Part shown: positions 25,931 through 34,733 of the stretch, piece by piece | Position numbering within the stretch: the stretch's first letter is position 1 | How the letters are laid out: each line of letters begins with the position of its first letter | DNA from: an uncultured Collinsella sp. | GTDB lineage: Bacteria; Actinomycetota; Coriobacteriia; Coriobacteriales; Coriobacteriaceae | DNA: 64,000 nt | Assembly: GCA_900541205.1 (NCBI GenBank) | Contig: UQIV01000007.1 | Location: 16,137 to 80,136 of the forward strand | Direction of reading: 5' to 3' | Notes under the pieces: generated by a model | The model's database searches: none | The model's input: only the letters and a program-made list of their open reading frames with translations | Told to the model about the DNA's origin: nothing | Program-made: the position numbers and the translations under genes

Positions 25931-26935
25931 ATGACTGTTACGTTCGAAGGTTACGAGCGCCGCGCTGACAAGATCAACAAGTGCCTCGCCGACAACGGCA
26001 TCGCCTCCCTCGAGGAAGCTCTGCAGATCTGCACCGACAAGGGCTTCAACCCGCGTGAGATCGTCAACAACACCCAGTCCATCGCCTTCCAGAACGCCGA
26101 GTGGGCCTACACCCTCGGTTGTGCTCTCGCTGTCAAGCGTGGCGCCAAGTCCGCTTCTGAGGCTGCCGCCATCATCGGCGAGGGCATCCAGGCCTTCACC
26201 GTCCCCGGTTCCGTCGCCGAGGACCGCAAGGTCGGTCTGGGCCACGGCAACCTGGGCGCTATGCTGCTCTCCGACGACACCGAGTGCTTCGCCTTCCTGG
26301 CCGGTCACGAGTCCTTCGCTGCCGCTGAGGGCGCTATCGGCCTGGCTCTGAACGCCAACAAGGCTCGCAAGAAGCCGCTGCGCGTCATCCTCAACGGTCT
26401 GGGCAAGGACGCTGCTCAGATCATCGCCCGCATCAACGGCTTCACCTACGTGAAGACCCAGTTCGACTACTTCACGGGCGAACTCAAGGTCGTCGAGACC
26501 ATCCCCTACTCCGATGGTCCCCGCGCCGCCGTCAACTGCTACGGCGCCGACGACGTCCGCGAGGGCGTTGCCATCATGTGGCACGAGAACGTCGACATCT
26601 CGATCACCGGTAACTCCACCAACCCCACGCGCTTCCAGCACCCCGTCGCTGGCACCTACAAGAAGGAGCGCCTCGAGGCTGGCAAGAAGTACTTCTCTGT
26701 CGCTTCTGGTGGCGGCACTGGCCGTACCCTGCACCCGGACAACATGGGCGCCGGCCCTGCCTCTTACGGCATGACCGACACCATGGGCCGCATGCACTCC
26801 GACGCCCAGTTCGCCGGTTCTTCCTCCGTGCCTGCGCACGTCGACATGATGGGTCTCATCGGCATGGGCAACAACCCCATGGTCGGTGCCACCGTCGCCT
26901 GCGCTGTCGCCGTCGAGGAGGCCCTCAAGGCCTAA
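25931..26935 (+). CDS. GGGtGRT-family protein
   Basis: This 334-residue protein carries the namesake motif SGGGTGRTLHP at about residue 260. Other conserved stretches are GLGHGNLGAMLLSDDTECFAFLAGHESFAAAEGAIGLA, ITGNSTNPTRFQHP and DMMGLIGMGNNPMVGATVACAVAVEEA. The family has no established biochemical function. It is consistently found beside an Fe-S scaffold protein, as here, so a role in assembly or use of an Fe-S cluster is likely but inferred. No signal peptide or membrane segment is seen. GGGAGGGAAATAACT gives the ribosome site. A strong terminator follows, so the pair forms a complete two-gene operon. Confidence 0.88.
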   Translation: MTVTFEGYERRADKINKCLADNGIASLEEALQICTDKGFNPREIVNNTQSIAFQNAEWAYTLGCALAVKRGAKSASEAAAIIGEGIQAFTVPGSVAEDRKVGLGHGNLGAMLLSDDTECFAFLAGHESFAAAEGAIGLALNANKARKKPLRVILNGLGKDAAQIIARINGFTYVKTQFDYFTGELKVVETIPYSDGPRAAVNCYGADDVREGVAIMWHENVDISITGNSTNPTRFQHPVAGTYKKERLEAGKKYFSVASGGGTGRTLHPDNMGAGPASYGMTDTMGRMHSDAQFAGSSSVPAHVDMMGLIGMGNNPMVGATVACAVAVEEALKA

Positions 26936-26970
26936 TCGCGCCCGCGCGATGCTCATATAGTTGAGCTTTG

Positions 26971-27003
26971 GAGCCGCTACCCACCCGGGTAGCGGCTCTT
27001 TTT
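26971..27003 (+). terminator. Terminator of NifU-like/GGGtGRT operon
   Basis: GAGCCGCTACCC (26971-26982) pairs with GGGTAGCGGCTC (26987-26998), followed by five T. Confidence 0.92.
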
Positions 27004-27191
27004 GTTTGCGCTGTCGCTGGGTAGCTAATGCCGATATATCAGTTGGGGAGAAATACAAGATGTGATGAGATGGAGCGTCAGAGCGTCCATGACGCCCACC
27101 TGCCATATTTGCCCTTTACCGATTTGCCGGGTCTTTGCGGCCCCATTGCCGATCACCCGTGCGACAATGCGCCGGACGAGAAAGGAATCCG

Positions 27192-28718
27192 ATGGAATCG
27201 ACTGATGTACTGGTAATTGGATCTGGCATTGCGGGCCTTTGTGCCGCCATCGAAGCGGCACGCACGGGTGCAACCGTCATTGTGGCAAGCGCCGGCAAGA
27301 CCATGAGTGGATCGAGCTTCTTCCCGGGTACCTGGGGCCTCGGCCTCATCGGTCCCGTCGACGAAGACGACGAGCAGGACCTCATCGACACCATCCTGGC
27401 CGTCGGCGGCGGCGTTGCCGACCCCGAACTCGTCCAAACGTTCGTCCACGGCATTCCCCAAGCGATTGACTGGCTCGAGCAAGACCTGGGCGTTGAGCTC
27501 CAGCGTCCGCAAAGCGCCAAGAGTGCTCAACAAAAGCAATTTATCCCCTGCTTTGACCACAAGACACGCATGTGGCGCGGCCTCACCCGCAAGCCCCTTG
27601 AGGACGCTCTGACGACCTGGATCGAGTCGCTCGGCATTCGCCTGCTCCCCCGCCATGAGCTTATCGACCTTGTTGAGGACACGAACGGCAGAATAACCGG
27701 AACCGTACTCTACGACCTTACCGAAAATCGAATCGTGCCCTTTGCTGCCAAGGCCACGATCATCGCAGCCGGTGGCACAGGCGGCCTGTTCGAGCGCAGC
27801 CTTACGTCGGCTGATGTGCTCAGCTCCTCGCAGGCCATCGCGCTGGCGCACGGCGCAACACTTACTAATATAGAGTTCATGCAGATGATGCCCGGCTTCA
27901 TCGAGCCCAGGCGTAACTTGGTCTTCAATGAGAAAACCTGGCGCTACGTACATGTAGACCAGCCGGTCGATATCGCCGACGACAAGCTGGACGACCTGCT
28001 CGATCAGCGCTCCGGATATGGCCCCTTCACGTCACGCTTGGCCTCCCGCGCCATCGATCTTGCCATCGATCAAGCGGGCGCCGAAGGCCTGGCGCTCCAC
28101 TACGATTTCCCCCGCGAGGACATCCCCGAGTTTGTGCAGACCTTTGCCACCTGGCTACAAGACGAGCACGGCATCGCACCGACCGACGAGATGCGTGTGG
28201 CGATGTATGCCCACGCTGCCAATGGCGGCATCAAAATCGACAAGACTGCGTACACGGGCGTTGAGGGCCTCTACGCCTGTGGCGAGGCAACAGGCGGTAT
28301 GCACGGCGCCGATCGCATCGGAGGCCTATCGAGCGCCAACGGCATCGTATTTGGGCGCATCGCTGGCGCATCGGCAGCCCTTGCAGCGCAGAAAGAGCCT
28401 GAGGCAGCTCTGAAAGCGGATATCGCCCTCCCCCAGTACGGCATTGCCACAACAGATGCCGAACGCCTGACGCACGGCCTCAAACACACGATGAGCACCT
28501 ATTGCATGATCAACCGCACAGAGACGGGCCTATCCGAGGCACTACACGAGCTTGAGGGCTTGAAGACGGAGGCAACGACCTTGAGCACGCAGAAAGTCCT
28601 GGACAGCGAAGTCGCAGCCCTCGCCCGCCTGCAATCACAGATTCAACTAGCACAGGAAATGGTCAAAGCCATGCGTAAGCGAACCGAAAGTCTCGGATCG
28701 CACTATCGAGCAGACTAA
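27192..28718 (+). CDS. FAD-dependent oxidoreductase, NadB/fumarate reductase family
   Basis: This 508-residue flavoprotein has the FAD-binding Rossmann motif at the N-terminus (VLVIGSGIAGLCAAIEAA), a second dinucleotide motif (IIAAGGTGGLFERS) and the C-terminal family signature GEATGGMHGADRIGGLSSANGIVFGRIAG. These place it with L-aspartate oxidase and fumarate reductase flavoproteins. No nadA or nadC is beside it and no signal peptide or FMN domain is present, so a NadB role is possible but unproven. The C-terminus is helical, as in NadB. ATG 27192 follows AAAGGAATCCG; the frame from 27135 lacks a start. It appears to be a single-gene unit. Confidence 0.75.
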   Translation: MESTDVLVIGSGIAGLCAAIEAARTGATVIVASAGKTMSGSSFFPGTWGLGLIGPVDEDDEQDLIDTILAVGGGVADPELVQTFVHGIPQAIDWLEQDLGVELQRPQSAKSAQQKQFIPCFDHKTRMWRGLTRKPLEDALTTWIESLGIRLLPRHELIDLVEDTNGRITGTVLYDLTENRIVPFAAKATIIAAGGTGGLFERSLTSADVLSSSQAIALAHGATLTNIEFMQMMPGFIEPRRNLVFNEKTWRYVHVDQPVDIADDKLDDLLDQRSGYGPFTSRLASRAIDLAIDQAGAEGLALHYDFPREDIPEFVQTFATWLQDEHGIAPTDEMRVAMYAHAANGGIKIDKTAYTGVEGLYACGEATGGMHGADRIGGLSSANGIVFGRIAGASAALAAQKEPEAALKADIALPQYGIATTDAERLTHGLKHTMSTYCMINRTETGLSEALHELEGLKTEATTLSTQKVLDSEVAALARLQSQIQLAQEMVKAMRKRTESLGSHYRAD

Positions 28719-28762
28719 GCTGAGCACCCATCTAGAGCAGAACACAACTAATCGATATCTAT

Positions 28763-28794
28763 GGGCCCCGTGAGCTCAAAGCGACACGGGGCCC
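28763..28794 (+). terminator. Hairpin after flavoprotein gene
   Basis: GGGCCCCGTG (28763-28772) pairs with CACGGGGCCC (28785-28794). The T-run after it is weak (ATTCGT), so termination may be partial or need Rho. Confidence 0.55.
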
Positions 28795-28879
28795 ATTCGT
28801 GTCCGCACGACAGCGTATCCTTATTCTGAATACAGAGCGGGCAAAGCCCGCACAAACAATAGACCAGCGAGGAGGAGAT

Positions 28880-29740
28880 ATGGACAGTAGTGATATAGAG
28901 AAGTGGCGTGTCAAACTTGATAGCTACGCCAATGTGGAAGACGGCGTTGAGTATTGGCTCGCACGCGATTTAATGGAACCCATGGGGTACACTCGATGGG
29001 AGAACTTCACCGAAGTTGTTAAGAGAGCAAAAGTCTCGTGCGAAACAAACAAAACTCCAGTTGATTCCCATTTTCGTGATACCACGAAAATGGTAACTGC
29101 CGGTGTCGCCGCTCGCGCGGTTAAAGACTACAAGCTGACACGCTACGCATGCTATTTAATCGCCCAAAACGGAGACCCAAACAAACCTGAAATCGCGCTC
29201 GCACAGGCGTACTTCGCCGTGCAGACACGCCGTCAGGAGCTCATAGAGCAGCGCTTCGCAGAGATTCAGCGCTTGCAGGCGCGCCACTCGCTATCCGATT
29301 CAGAGAAACAGCTCTCGGGCATTGCGTTCAAACGAGGCGTGGACTCCAAAGGATTCGCAATCATCAAGTCGAAGGGCGATGAGGCGTTATTCGGCGGCAG
29401 AAGCACGGCGGACATGAAGCGGCAGCTTGGTGTGCCCAAAAGCGCTGCATTGGCAGACAAGCTAGCCGATGTTCTCATCAAAGCAAAGGACCTCACGAAC
29501 TCGATGACGGCCTTCAACGCCGAGGAACACGACCTGTACGGTCTGGACCAGATCAAGCAAGAGCACATCGAGAACAACACAAGCGTGCGTGGTAGCCTCA
29601 TCGACCGTGGAATTGTCCCCGAGAATCTACCGCCTGCCGAGGATACAAAGAAGCTCGAACGTCGCGTGAAAGCAGACGAGAAAAAGCTCAAAGAGGGCAC
29701 AGACGGATTCACCGACCCCCAGGGCAGGCTCGACTTGTAA
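28880..29740 (+). CDS. dinD: DinD-like DNA-damage-inducible protein
   Basis: This 286-residue protein matches DinD: an N-terminal Bro-N-like domain (VEYWLARDLMEPMGYTRWENF), then RYACYLIAQNGDPNKPEIALAQAYFAVQTRRQEL, and a C-terminal region with GVDSKGFAIIKSKGDEALFGG and STADMKRQLGVP. In E. coli DinD is induced by DNA damage and acts on RecA filaments. ATG 28880 follows a strong GGAGGAG. I see no LexA-type box (CGAAC-N4-GTTCG) upstream, so SOS control is not shown. The gene lies directly beside a duplicated tRNA-Lys tail, so it may have arrived with an integrated element. Confidence 0.85.
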   Translation: MDSSDIEKWRVKLDSYANVEDGVEYWLARDLMEPMGYTRWENFTEVVKRAKVSCETNKTPVDSHFRDTTKMVTAGVAARAVKDYKLTRYACYLIAQNGDPNKPEIALAQAYFAVQTRRQELIEQRFAEIQRLQARHSLSDSEKQLSGIAFKRGVDSKGFAIIKSKGDEALFGGRSTADMKRQLGVPKSAALADKLADVLIKAKDLTNSMTAFNAEEHDLYGLDQIKQEHIENNTSVRGSLIDRGIVPENLPPAEDTKKLERRVKADEKKLKEGTDGFTDPQGRLDL

Positions 29741-29747
29741 AGCGTCT

Positions 29748-29844
29748 GCGCCCTTTCGGGTTCGACCCCATGCGAGGTCAACAAAAAAGCGACCAGCCGA
29801 AGCCAGTCGCTTAAACATACTTTGGGTGGGCCGTCAGGGGGTCA
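29748..29844. repeat. Partial copy of tRNA-Lys 3' end and its terminator
   Basis: This roughly 97-base unit repeats, imperfectly, at 29925-30022. Both start with GCGCCCTTTCGGGTTCGACC, carry a minus-strand terminator, and end with the 3' portion of tRNA-Lys (GGGCCGTCAGGGGGTC). The second copy runs into the intact tRNA-Lys gene; this one is cut off. Such a duplicated tRNA tail is what integrase-type insertion or a tandem tRNA deletion leaves behind. Confidence 0.7.
29783..29812 (-). terminator. Terminator copy beyond tRNA-Lys
   Basis: On the minus strand AAGCGACTGGC...GGTCGCTT forms a stem with a TTCG-type loop, followed by six T. It belongs to the truncated tRNA-Lys copy. Confidence 0.75.
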
Positions 29845-29960
29845 GCCTGCTTCGCAGGCGGCCGCTGCGGCGCTTCGCGCCTTGCGCGCTGCGCTGGTAA
29901 ATGCTTACGCATTTCCTCAGCTCCGCGCCCTTTCGGGTTCGACCCCATGAAAGGTCAACA

Positions 29961-29990
29961 AAAAAACGGCCAACCGAAGTTGACCGTCTT
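29961..29990 (-). terminator. Terminator of tRNA-His/tRNA-Lys transcript
   Basis: On the minus strand a stem (AAGACGGTCAAC pairing with GTTGGCCGTTTT) is followed by a run of seven T, just past the tRNA-Lys 3' end. Confidence 0.82.
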
Positions 29991-29999
29991 AACATTCTT

Positions 30000-30075
30000 T
30001 GGTGGGCCGTCAGGGGGTCGAACCCTGGACCTTGGGATTAAGAGTCCCCTGCTCTACCAACTGAGCTAACGACCC
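30000..30075 (-). tRNA. tRNA-Lys (CTT)
   Basis: The minus strand gives a full cloverleaf of 76 bases: acceptor GGGTCGT paired with ACGGCCC, D arm with GCTCAGTTGGTAGAGC, anticodon loop CTCTTAA (anticodon CTT), T arm CCAGGGTTCGACCCCCTG, and encoded 3' ACCA. It is 22 bases after tRNA-His and probably shares its transcript. Confidence 0.95.
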
Positions 30076-30097
30076 GATATCAACACGAAGCAAGAAC

Positions 30098-30175
30098 TGG
30101 GGTGGGTAAAGGGACTCGAACCCTCGACCTACGGGACCACAACCCGTCGCTCTAGCCAACTGAGCTACACCCACC
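30098..30175 (-). tRNA. tRNA-His (GTG)
   Basis: The minus strand folds into a cloverleaf of 78 bases, counting the encoded G at position -1 typical of tRNA-His and the 3' CCA. The anticodon loop is TTGTGGT, anticodon GTG. The T arm is CGAGGGTTCGAGTCCC. Confidence 0.95.
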
Positions 30176-30340
30176 GTGTCCTGTGCGCTTCGCGCTCGAC
30201 TATTATTGCAAGGAACGCCACACGATGCAAGCCCCAATTTTCAAGAATTTTGAAAAGAGTTTTTCGAGCGCGTTTCGAGCAATTCCCACCGGTTTCATAG
30301 GAGTAAACTTGCCCCACTGCAAATGCTCGAAAGGACAAGC

Positions 30341-31522
30341 ATGAAAGAACTCTCCAACCGTACGGCGACATTTACCGATTCGGTCATCCGCCGCATGACG
30401 CGCATCTCCAATAAGTACGGTGCCGTCAATCTCTCCCAGGGCTTCCCTGACTTCGATCCTCCGGCTCAGCTGCTCGAGAGCCTCAGCACCATCGCGACCG
30501 ACCCCAGGCCGCTCTATCACCAGTACTCCATCACTTGGGGCTCCCAGGCCATGCGCGAGGCGCTCGCGGCCAAGCAGGAGCACTTTATGGGCATGCCGGT
30601 CGACCCCAACCAGAATATCGTGGTCACCTGCGGCTCCACCGAGGCCATGATGGCCGCCATGATGACGGTTACGAACCCCGGAGACAAGGTCGTCATCTTC
30701 TCGCCGTTCTACGAGAACTACGGCGCCGACACGATTCTCTCGGGCGCTGAGCCCATCTATGTGCCGCTCAACCCGCCCACGTTCGACTTCGATCGCGAGG
30801 TCCTCGAGGCGGCCTTCCGCGACAACGAGCCCAAGGCCATCGTCCTGTGTAACCCGTCCAACCCCTGTGGCAAGGTCTTTACGCGCGAGGAGCTCACTTT
30901 TATTGCTGACCTGTGCAAAAAATACGACGCCTACTGCATCACCGACGAGGTCTACGAGCACATCGTCTATGCGCCCCGCGAGCATGTCTATATGGCCACG
31001 CTGCCCGGCATGTTCGAGCGCACCATCAGCTGCAGCTCGCTGTCCAAGACCTACTCCATCACCGGTTGGCGCCTGGGCTACACCATTGCCCCGGCCGAGA
31101 TTACCGAGCGCATCAAGAAGGTCCACGACTTCCTCACCGTGGGTGCCGCCGCTCCCCTGCAGGAAGCCGTCGTTACCGCCCTTAACTTCGACGATAGCTA
31201 TTACAAAGAGGTCCTCGACCTCTACACCGCCAAGCGCGACCTGTTCTGTCGAGGACTCGACAGCATCGGTCTTGAGCATAACGTGCCGCAGGGCGCCTAC
31301 TACGTCATGATGGACATCTCGGAGTTTGGCTACGAGAGCGACCTCGACTTCTGCGAGGATCTCGCCTCCAAGGTTGGCGTGGGCGCCGTGCCCGGCTCGA
31401 GCTTCTTCCGCGAGCCCGTCAACCACCTGATTCGTTTCCACTTCGCCAAGCGAGACGAGACGCTTAACGCAGCACTGGAGAACCTCAAGTCGCTACGTGA
31501 TAAAATCAAGCCGCGCGGGTAA
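30341..31522 (+). CDS. Class I/II PLP aminotransferase
   Basis: This 393-residue enzyme is a fold-type I aminotransferase. It has VNLSQGFPDFDPP at the substrate end, YSITWGSQAMREALA, TCGSTEAMMAAMM, NPSNPCGKVFT, the PLP Asp/Tyr in ITDEVYEHIVY, the PLP lysine in SSLSKTYSITGWRLGY and the carboxylate-binding Arg in HLIRFHFAK. The QGFPDF opening is shared with methionine and kynurenine-type aminotransferases. The precise amino acid is unknown. ATG 30341 follows GAAAGGACAAGC; the longer frame from 30323 is less likely. It is a single gene followed by a good terminator. Confidence 0.88.
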   Translation: MKELSNRTATFTDSVIRRMTRISNKYGAVNLSQGFPDFDPPAQLLESLSTIATDPRPLYHQYSITWGSQAMREALAAKQEHFMGMPVDPNQNIVVTCGSTEAMMAAMMTVTNPGDKVVIFSPFYENYGADTILSGAEPIYVPLNPPTFDFDREVLEAAFRDNEPKAIVLCNPSNPCGKVFTREELTFIADLCKKYDAYCITDEVYEHIVYAPREHVYMATLPGMFERTISCSSLSKTYSITGWRLGYTIAPAEITERIKKVHDFLTVGAAAPLQEAVVTALNFDDSYYKEVLDLYTAKRDLFCRGLDSIGLEHNVPQGAYYVMMDISEFGYESDLDFCEDLASKVGVGAVPGSSFFREPVNHLIRFHFAKRDETLNAALENLKSLRDKIKPRG

Positions 31523-31550
31523 GGACGGCCCGGCAACTAAAGCAACCAAA

Positions 31551-31590
31551 GAAGCCCCGCACCGCCCGCCGCGTTGCAGGGCTTCTTTTT
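31551..31590 (+). terminator. Terminator of aminotransferase gene
   Basis: GAAGCCC (31551) pairs with GGGCTTC (31579-31585), with a GC-rich interior, followed by five T. Confidence 0.85.
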
Positions 31591-31663
31591 ATAGCGCTTT
31601 CTTAAATGGTTTAGAGCTCTATACTTTAGTCACGGAGCAACTCGTCCCAGAGAGAGGAATACT

Positions 31664-32557
31664 ATGGCAGAGCAGCAGCTTATCGGAGCACTCGAGGCCG
31701 GCGGCACCAAGATGGTGTGCGCCACGGGCTACGCAGACGGTACGGTCCTGGAGCGTGAGCAGATCGCGACCACGACCCCGCAGGAGACCGTTGAGGCCGT
31801 CAACGCATGGTTTGCAGACAAGGGCATCGCCGCCCTGGGCATCGGCGCCTTTGGCCCCACCGCGGTCAACCCTGCCTCGCCCCAGTACGGCAAAATCTTG
31901 GAGACGCCCAAGACCGCATGGCGTTACTTTGACCTACTGGGCACCATCCAAAACGAGCTCAAGGTCCCCTGCGGCTACGATACCGACGTCAACGTCGCCT
32001 GCTTGGGCGAGGTCACCTTTGGCTGCGCGCAGGGCCTCACCGACGTGGTGTACCTGACGATCGGCACCGGCGTGGGTGCCGGTGTGCTCTCGGGCGGTCA
32101 GCTCGTCCACGGCATGATGCACCCCGAGGCCGGCCACATCCTGGTCACGCGCGACCCGCGCGACACCATTGGCGAGCATAGCGCCTGCCCCTTCCACGAC
32201 AACTGCCTCGAGGGCCTCATCGCCGGTCCCGGCGTTAAAAAGCGCTGGGATGGCAAGAGCGCCGGAGACATGGCCGATGACCCGGAGGCCATGGACCTGC
32301 TCGCAGGCTATCTGGCACAGGCGCTCATGACCTACACGCTGTGCTACGCGCCGCAGAAGATCATCATCGGCGGCGGTGTGGCCGACCACACCCCTATCGT
32401 GCCGCTCGCACGCAAAAAGTGTGCCGAGATGCTCAACGGCTACATCGTCACGCCCGAGGTCAACGATATCGACACCTACATCGTCAACAACAGCCTCGAG
32501 GGCAAGCAGGGCATCATGGGATGCCTGGCCCTGGGTGCCGCCGCGCTTCAGCAGTAG
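31664..32557 (+). CDS. ROK-family fructokinase-like sugar kinase
   Basis: This 297-residue protein is a ROK kinase. The phosphate-binding start reads IGALEAGGTKMVCATG, the second ATP site TIGTGVGAGVLSGG, and the zinc cluster includes HPEAGHILV and SACPFHDNCLEGLIAGP (Cys-x2-His-x2-Cys pattern). The opening and zinc block match the bacterial fructokinase (ScrK/GmuE) group, so it probably phosphorylates fructose or a related hexose. No sucrose or mannan genes lie beside it. ATG 31664 follows AGAGAGGAAT. It is a single-gene unit bounded by terminators. Confidence 0.85.
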   Translation: MAEQQLIGALEAGGTKMVCATGYADGTVLEREQIATTTPQETVEAVNAWFADKGIAALGIGAFGPTAVNPASPQYGKILETPKTAWRYFDLLGTIQNELKVPCGYDTDVNVACLGEVTFGCAQGLTDVVYLTIGTGVGAGVLSGGQLVHGMMHPEAGHILVTRDPRDTIGEHSACPFHDNCLEGLIAGPGVKKRWDGKSAGDMADDPEAMDLLAGYLAQALMTYTLCYAPQKIIIGGGVADHTPIVPLARKKCAEMLNGYIVTPEVNDIDTYIVNNSLEGKQGIMGCLALGAAALQQ

Positions 32558-32643
32558 GCGCGCCAAAGGGGCGCCGCAACGTCCAGCAATCCCATCCTAC
32601 GGGATGACGCCGCCACGCCCCGTATAAGCCCCCAAACAAAGGA

Positions 32644-32685
32644 AGGCCGCCTAGGACCAAGCAATGTGTCCTAGGCGGCCTTTTT
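32644..32685. terminator. Bidirectional terminator between ROK kinase and VanZ genes
   Basis: Fourteen bases at 32644-32657 pair exactly with 32668-32681 over a ten-base loop, followed by five T on the plus strand. The minus-strand VanZ stop lies within the right arm (32671). Confidence 0.9.
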
Positions 32686-33120
32686 GGCACATTTGAGCGA
32701 TCGTAGAAGATATCGAAGCACGACGCCCGTCATCGCTCCACAGCAGTCGATCATCACGTCGGTAATCATGCCGGCGCGACCGGGCACAAAGAGCTGAATC
32801 GTCTCGTCAATCGAGGGGATCAGCAGCAAGAACACCGCCGTGGGAAGCAGCACGTCAAAGGTGCGACGGCCCTCGATATCGAAAGCGTGCGTTGCCAGAA
32901 TACCGAGCACCATGTACTCGGTAAAATGCGCGCACTTGCGAACGACGAAGTTGGTCACCCATTCATACGGAAGCCCCATGCCGTGCAGAAAGCCGCGAAC
33001 GGCCTCCATAATCGACAAGCTCAATGAACCGGACCCCGTGCCGGGAACCATCGAATTGCCCCAGATGAGCAGCACCATCAGGCAGGTCGCGACCGCCCAT
33101 TTTCGATCGAGTTTAAGCAT
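32671..33120 (-). CDS. VanZ-family membrane protein
   Basis: This 149-residue membrane protein has the VanZ family landmarks: WGNSMVPGTGSGSLS, VRKCAHFTEYMVLGIL, and SIDETIQLFVPGRAGMITDVMIDCCGAMTGVV. Four hydrophobic segments are visible. VanZ proteins are linked to low-level teicoplanin resistance in enterococci, but most chromosomal homologues have no known role. ATG 33120 comes seven bases after the stop of the preceding gene, and the ribosome site GGAGGC lies inside that gene's end, so the two are probably co-transcribed. The C-terminus is basic. Confidence 0.85.
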   Translation of the reverse strand: MLKLDRKWAVATCLMVLLIWGNSMVPGTGSGSLSLSIMEAVRGFLHGMGLPYEWVTNFVVRKCAHFTEYMVLGILATHAFDIEGRRTFDVLLPTAVFLLLIPSIDETIQLFVPGRAGMITDVMIDCCGAMTGVVLRYLLRSLKCAKKAA

Positions 33121-33127
33121 GCAGAAG

Positions 33128-34597
33128 TTATGCCTCCGCACAGAGCGGCTCAAAGCTGGCGGTGCCGCCCTCGATAACGCTCAGATAGGCACGGCCCGTG
33201 CGCCTCACCGCTGCAGACTGCAGGCGGTCGATCTCCTCCTCGAGAATCTGATTGACGCGCTCGTGACGACGGTTCTCCATGACGCCGGCGGCGATGGCCT
33301 CGGCACGCTCGATACCTTCGCGCGAGATGCGGGCGGTATCCTCGGGGAACACGGCGCTGTGGCGACCAACGTAAGCGGGGGCAGCGGGCTGAGGAGCAGG
33401 CGTAAACACCGGAGCGGCAACGGGAGCAGGCTCGACGGCCTCGTCCAAAATTGCGGCAGCAGCTGCCCACATGCCCTCGTGGCCCGAATAATCGGCCATG
33501 GGGACGTCTTCCTCGGGAGTCGCATCAACAGGCTCATCGACTGCGACGGACTGGGACGCGGAGGCCGGGACATCGACCGGGGCAGCGACCACATACGGCA
33601 TGTCGTTCGAGATGACCGGCTCGTCAAGGTCATCGAGATCGATAGCTGCGGCAGAGGCGTCGCTGATGATCGGCATGTTGGCAAGGTTCGCGTTGTACGG
33701 CACCGCCTCCGCCGCCTGCTGCTGTGCAGGAGCGCCCCACAGAGAGCTTTCGGCAGCACGGCGGGCGGCAATAGTCTCCTCGTCGACGGCCAGCGGCTCG
33801 TCGGCGTAGGGGTCAACGGCGGTGGCGGCAGCCGGAGTCACGGGCACGGCAGTGTCATACGTAACGGATTGAGCCGTGGCGGCGTTGTTGGCGGCGTTAG
33901 CCACGAGCGCCACAAAGGCGGCCGTGCTGCCCGTAGGGGCGGCATGAGAGCCCGAGACGGCGCGCGCAGCGGCAGCGATGTCATCGCGGTTATAGGAGCC
34001 GGTCTGCCCGCCGTAGGTGAGTTCGTCGATAGCGACCTGGTAGACGTCGCGTGAGCGCGCAGGATCGCAGCTGACCGGCGAATCGTCGTCGAGCATGCTA
34101 TCGATCATGGACCAGGCGTCGGCCTCGCTCATGGCGTCTGCGGCGCGGGCGATGGTGGGGACGCCATCGTCGGCACGACGGCGTTGGAAGGCACCGGTCA
34201 GGCCGGAGAAAACCGAAGAGGGCTGCGCGGCGTTTGCCTGAACGACAGGAGCCGCAGTAGCAACGCCCTGAGGAGCAGCCCACTGCTGTTGGGCGGGCAT
34301 CGAGGCGGTCTGGAACTCATCTTGATGCTGGTTGACGTTCGCAGCGCCACCCATGGCGCCGGGCTCGAACAGGCGCTCGGCATGCTGCGCGCGATATTCA
34401 GAAATACCGAGCGAGGCGGCATAGATTCCCACGCCCGCCACCGCACCCACGGCAAAGGGAACAGCGCCCGCAACGACCGTCTCGTTCACCGACGAAAACG
34501 GCAGCGTGGCAGCATACATCACTACGGGAGCGGCAAGGCCGATTCCGCAGGAAAGTCCAGCAAGGACTGCTCGTTGTGTTGCATCAGAAGAAGCCAT
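33128..34597 (-). CDS. Membrane-anchored Ala/Pro-rich acidic protein
   Basis: This 489-residue protein has two hydrophobic segments near the N-terminus (about residues 10-28 and 40-60: VLAGLSCGIGLAAPVVMYAA and VAGAVPFAVGAVAGVGIYAA), then a long Ala, Pro, Asp and Glu-rich region of low complexity with no domain I recognise. The C-terminus (GIERAEAIAAGVMENRRHERVNQILEEEIDRLQ) looks like a helical or coiled-coil element. The start is ATG 34597 with GGGGAG upstream. The promoter is unusually clear (-35 TTGCAA, 17 bases, -10 CATAAT at 34734-34762). It precedes VanZ in the same transcript. Function unknown. Confidence 0.65.
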   Translation of the reverse strand: MASSDATQRAVLAGLSCGIGLAAPVVMYAATLPFSSVNETVVAGAVPFAVGAVAGVGIYAASLGISEYRAQHAERLFEPGAMGGAANVNQHQDEFQTASMPAQQQWAAPQGVATAAPVVQANAAQPSSVFSGLTGAFQRRRADDGVPTIARAADAMSEADAWSMIDSMLDDDSPVSCDPARSRDVYQVAIDELTYGGQTGSYNRDDIAAAARAVSGSHAAPTGSTAAFVALVANAANNAATAQSVTYDTAVPVTPAAATAVDPYADEPLAVDEETIAARRAAESSLWGAPAQQQAAEAVPYNANLANMPIISDASAAAIDLDDLDEPVISNDMPYVVAAPVDVPASASQSVAVDEPVDATPEEDVPMADYSGHEGMWAAAAAILDEAVEPAPVAAPVFTPAPQPAAPAYVGRHSAVFPEDTARISREGIERAEAIAAGVMENRRHERVNQILEEEIDRLQSAAVRRTGRAYLSVIEGGTASFEPLCAEA

Positions 34598-34733
34598 GAG
34601 CTCTCCCCATCTTCCAGCACCCAAATCGCATCATTCAGTTGGCTGCGCGAGAGAAGATGAAGCGGGGCTATGCCCCAAAGCAACGGTATATGGTTCGTTT
34701 CATCTGCGTTTTCCGTCGCGAAGCTTAACAGCT

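Noticed and set aside
27192..28718. Certain assignment as L-aspartate oxidase NadB
   Set aside because: The fold matches, but nadA and nadC are absent nearby and fumarate-reductase-like proteins share the same motifs.
28740..28879. LexA site ahead of dinD
   Set aside because: No CGAAC-N4-GTTCG or E. coli-type SOS box was found; the only palindrome is GCGGGC-AA-GCCCGC, which is unlike a LexA site.
29741..29999. Possible additional tRNA or CRISPR-like array beside tRNA-Lys
   Set aside because: Only two imperfect copies of one unit are present, and no second cloverleaf folds. It is a duplicated tRNA tail.
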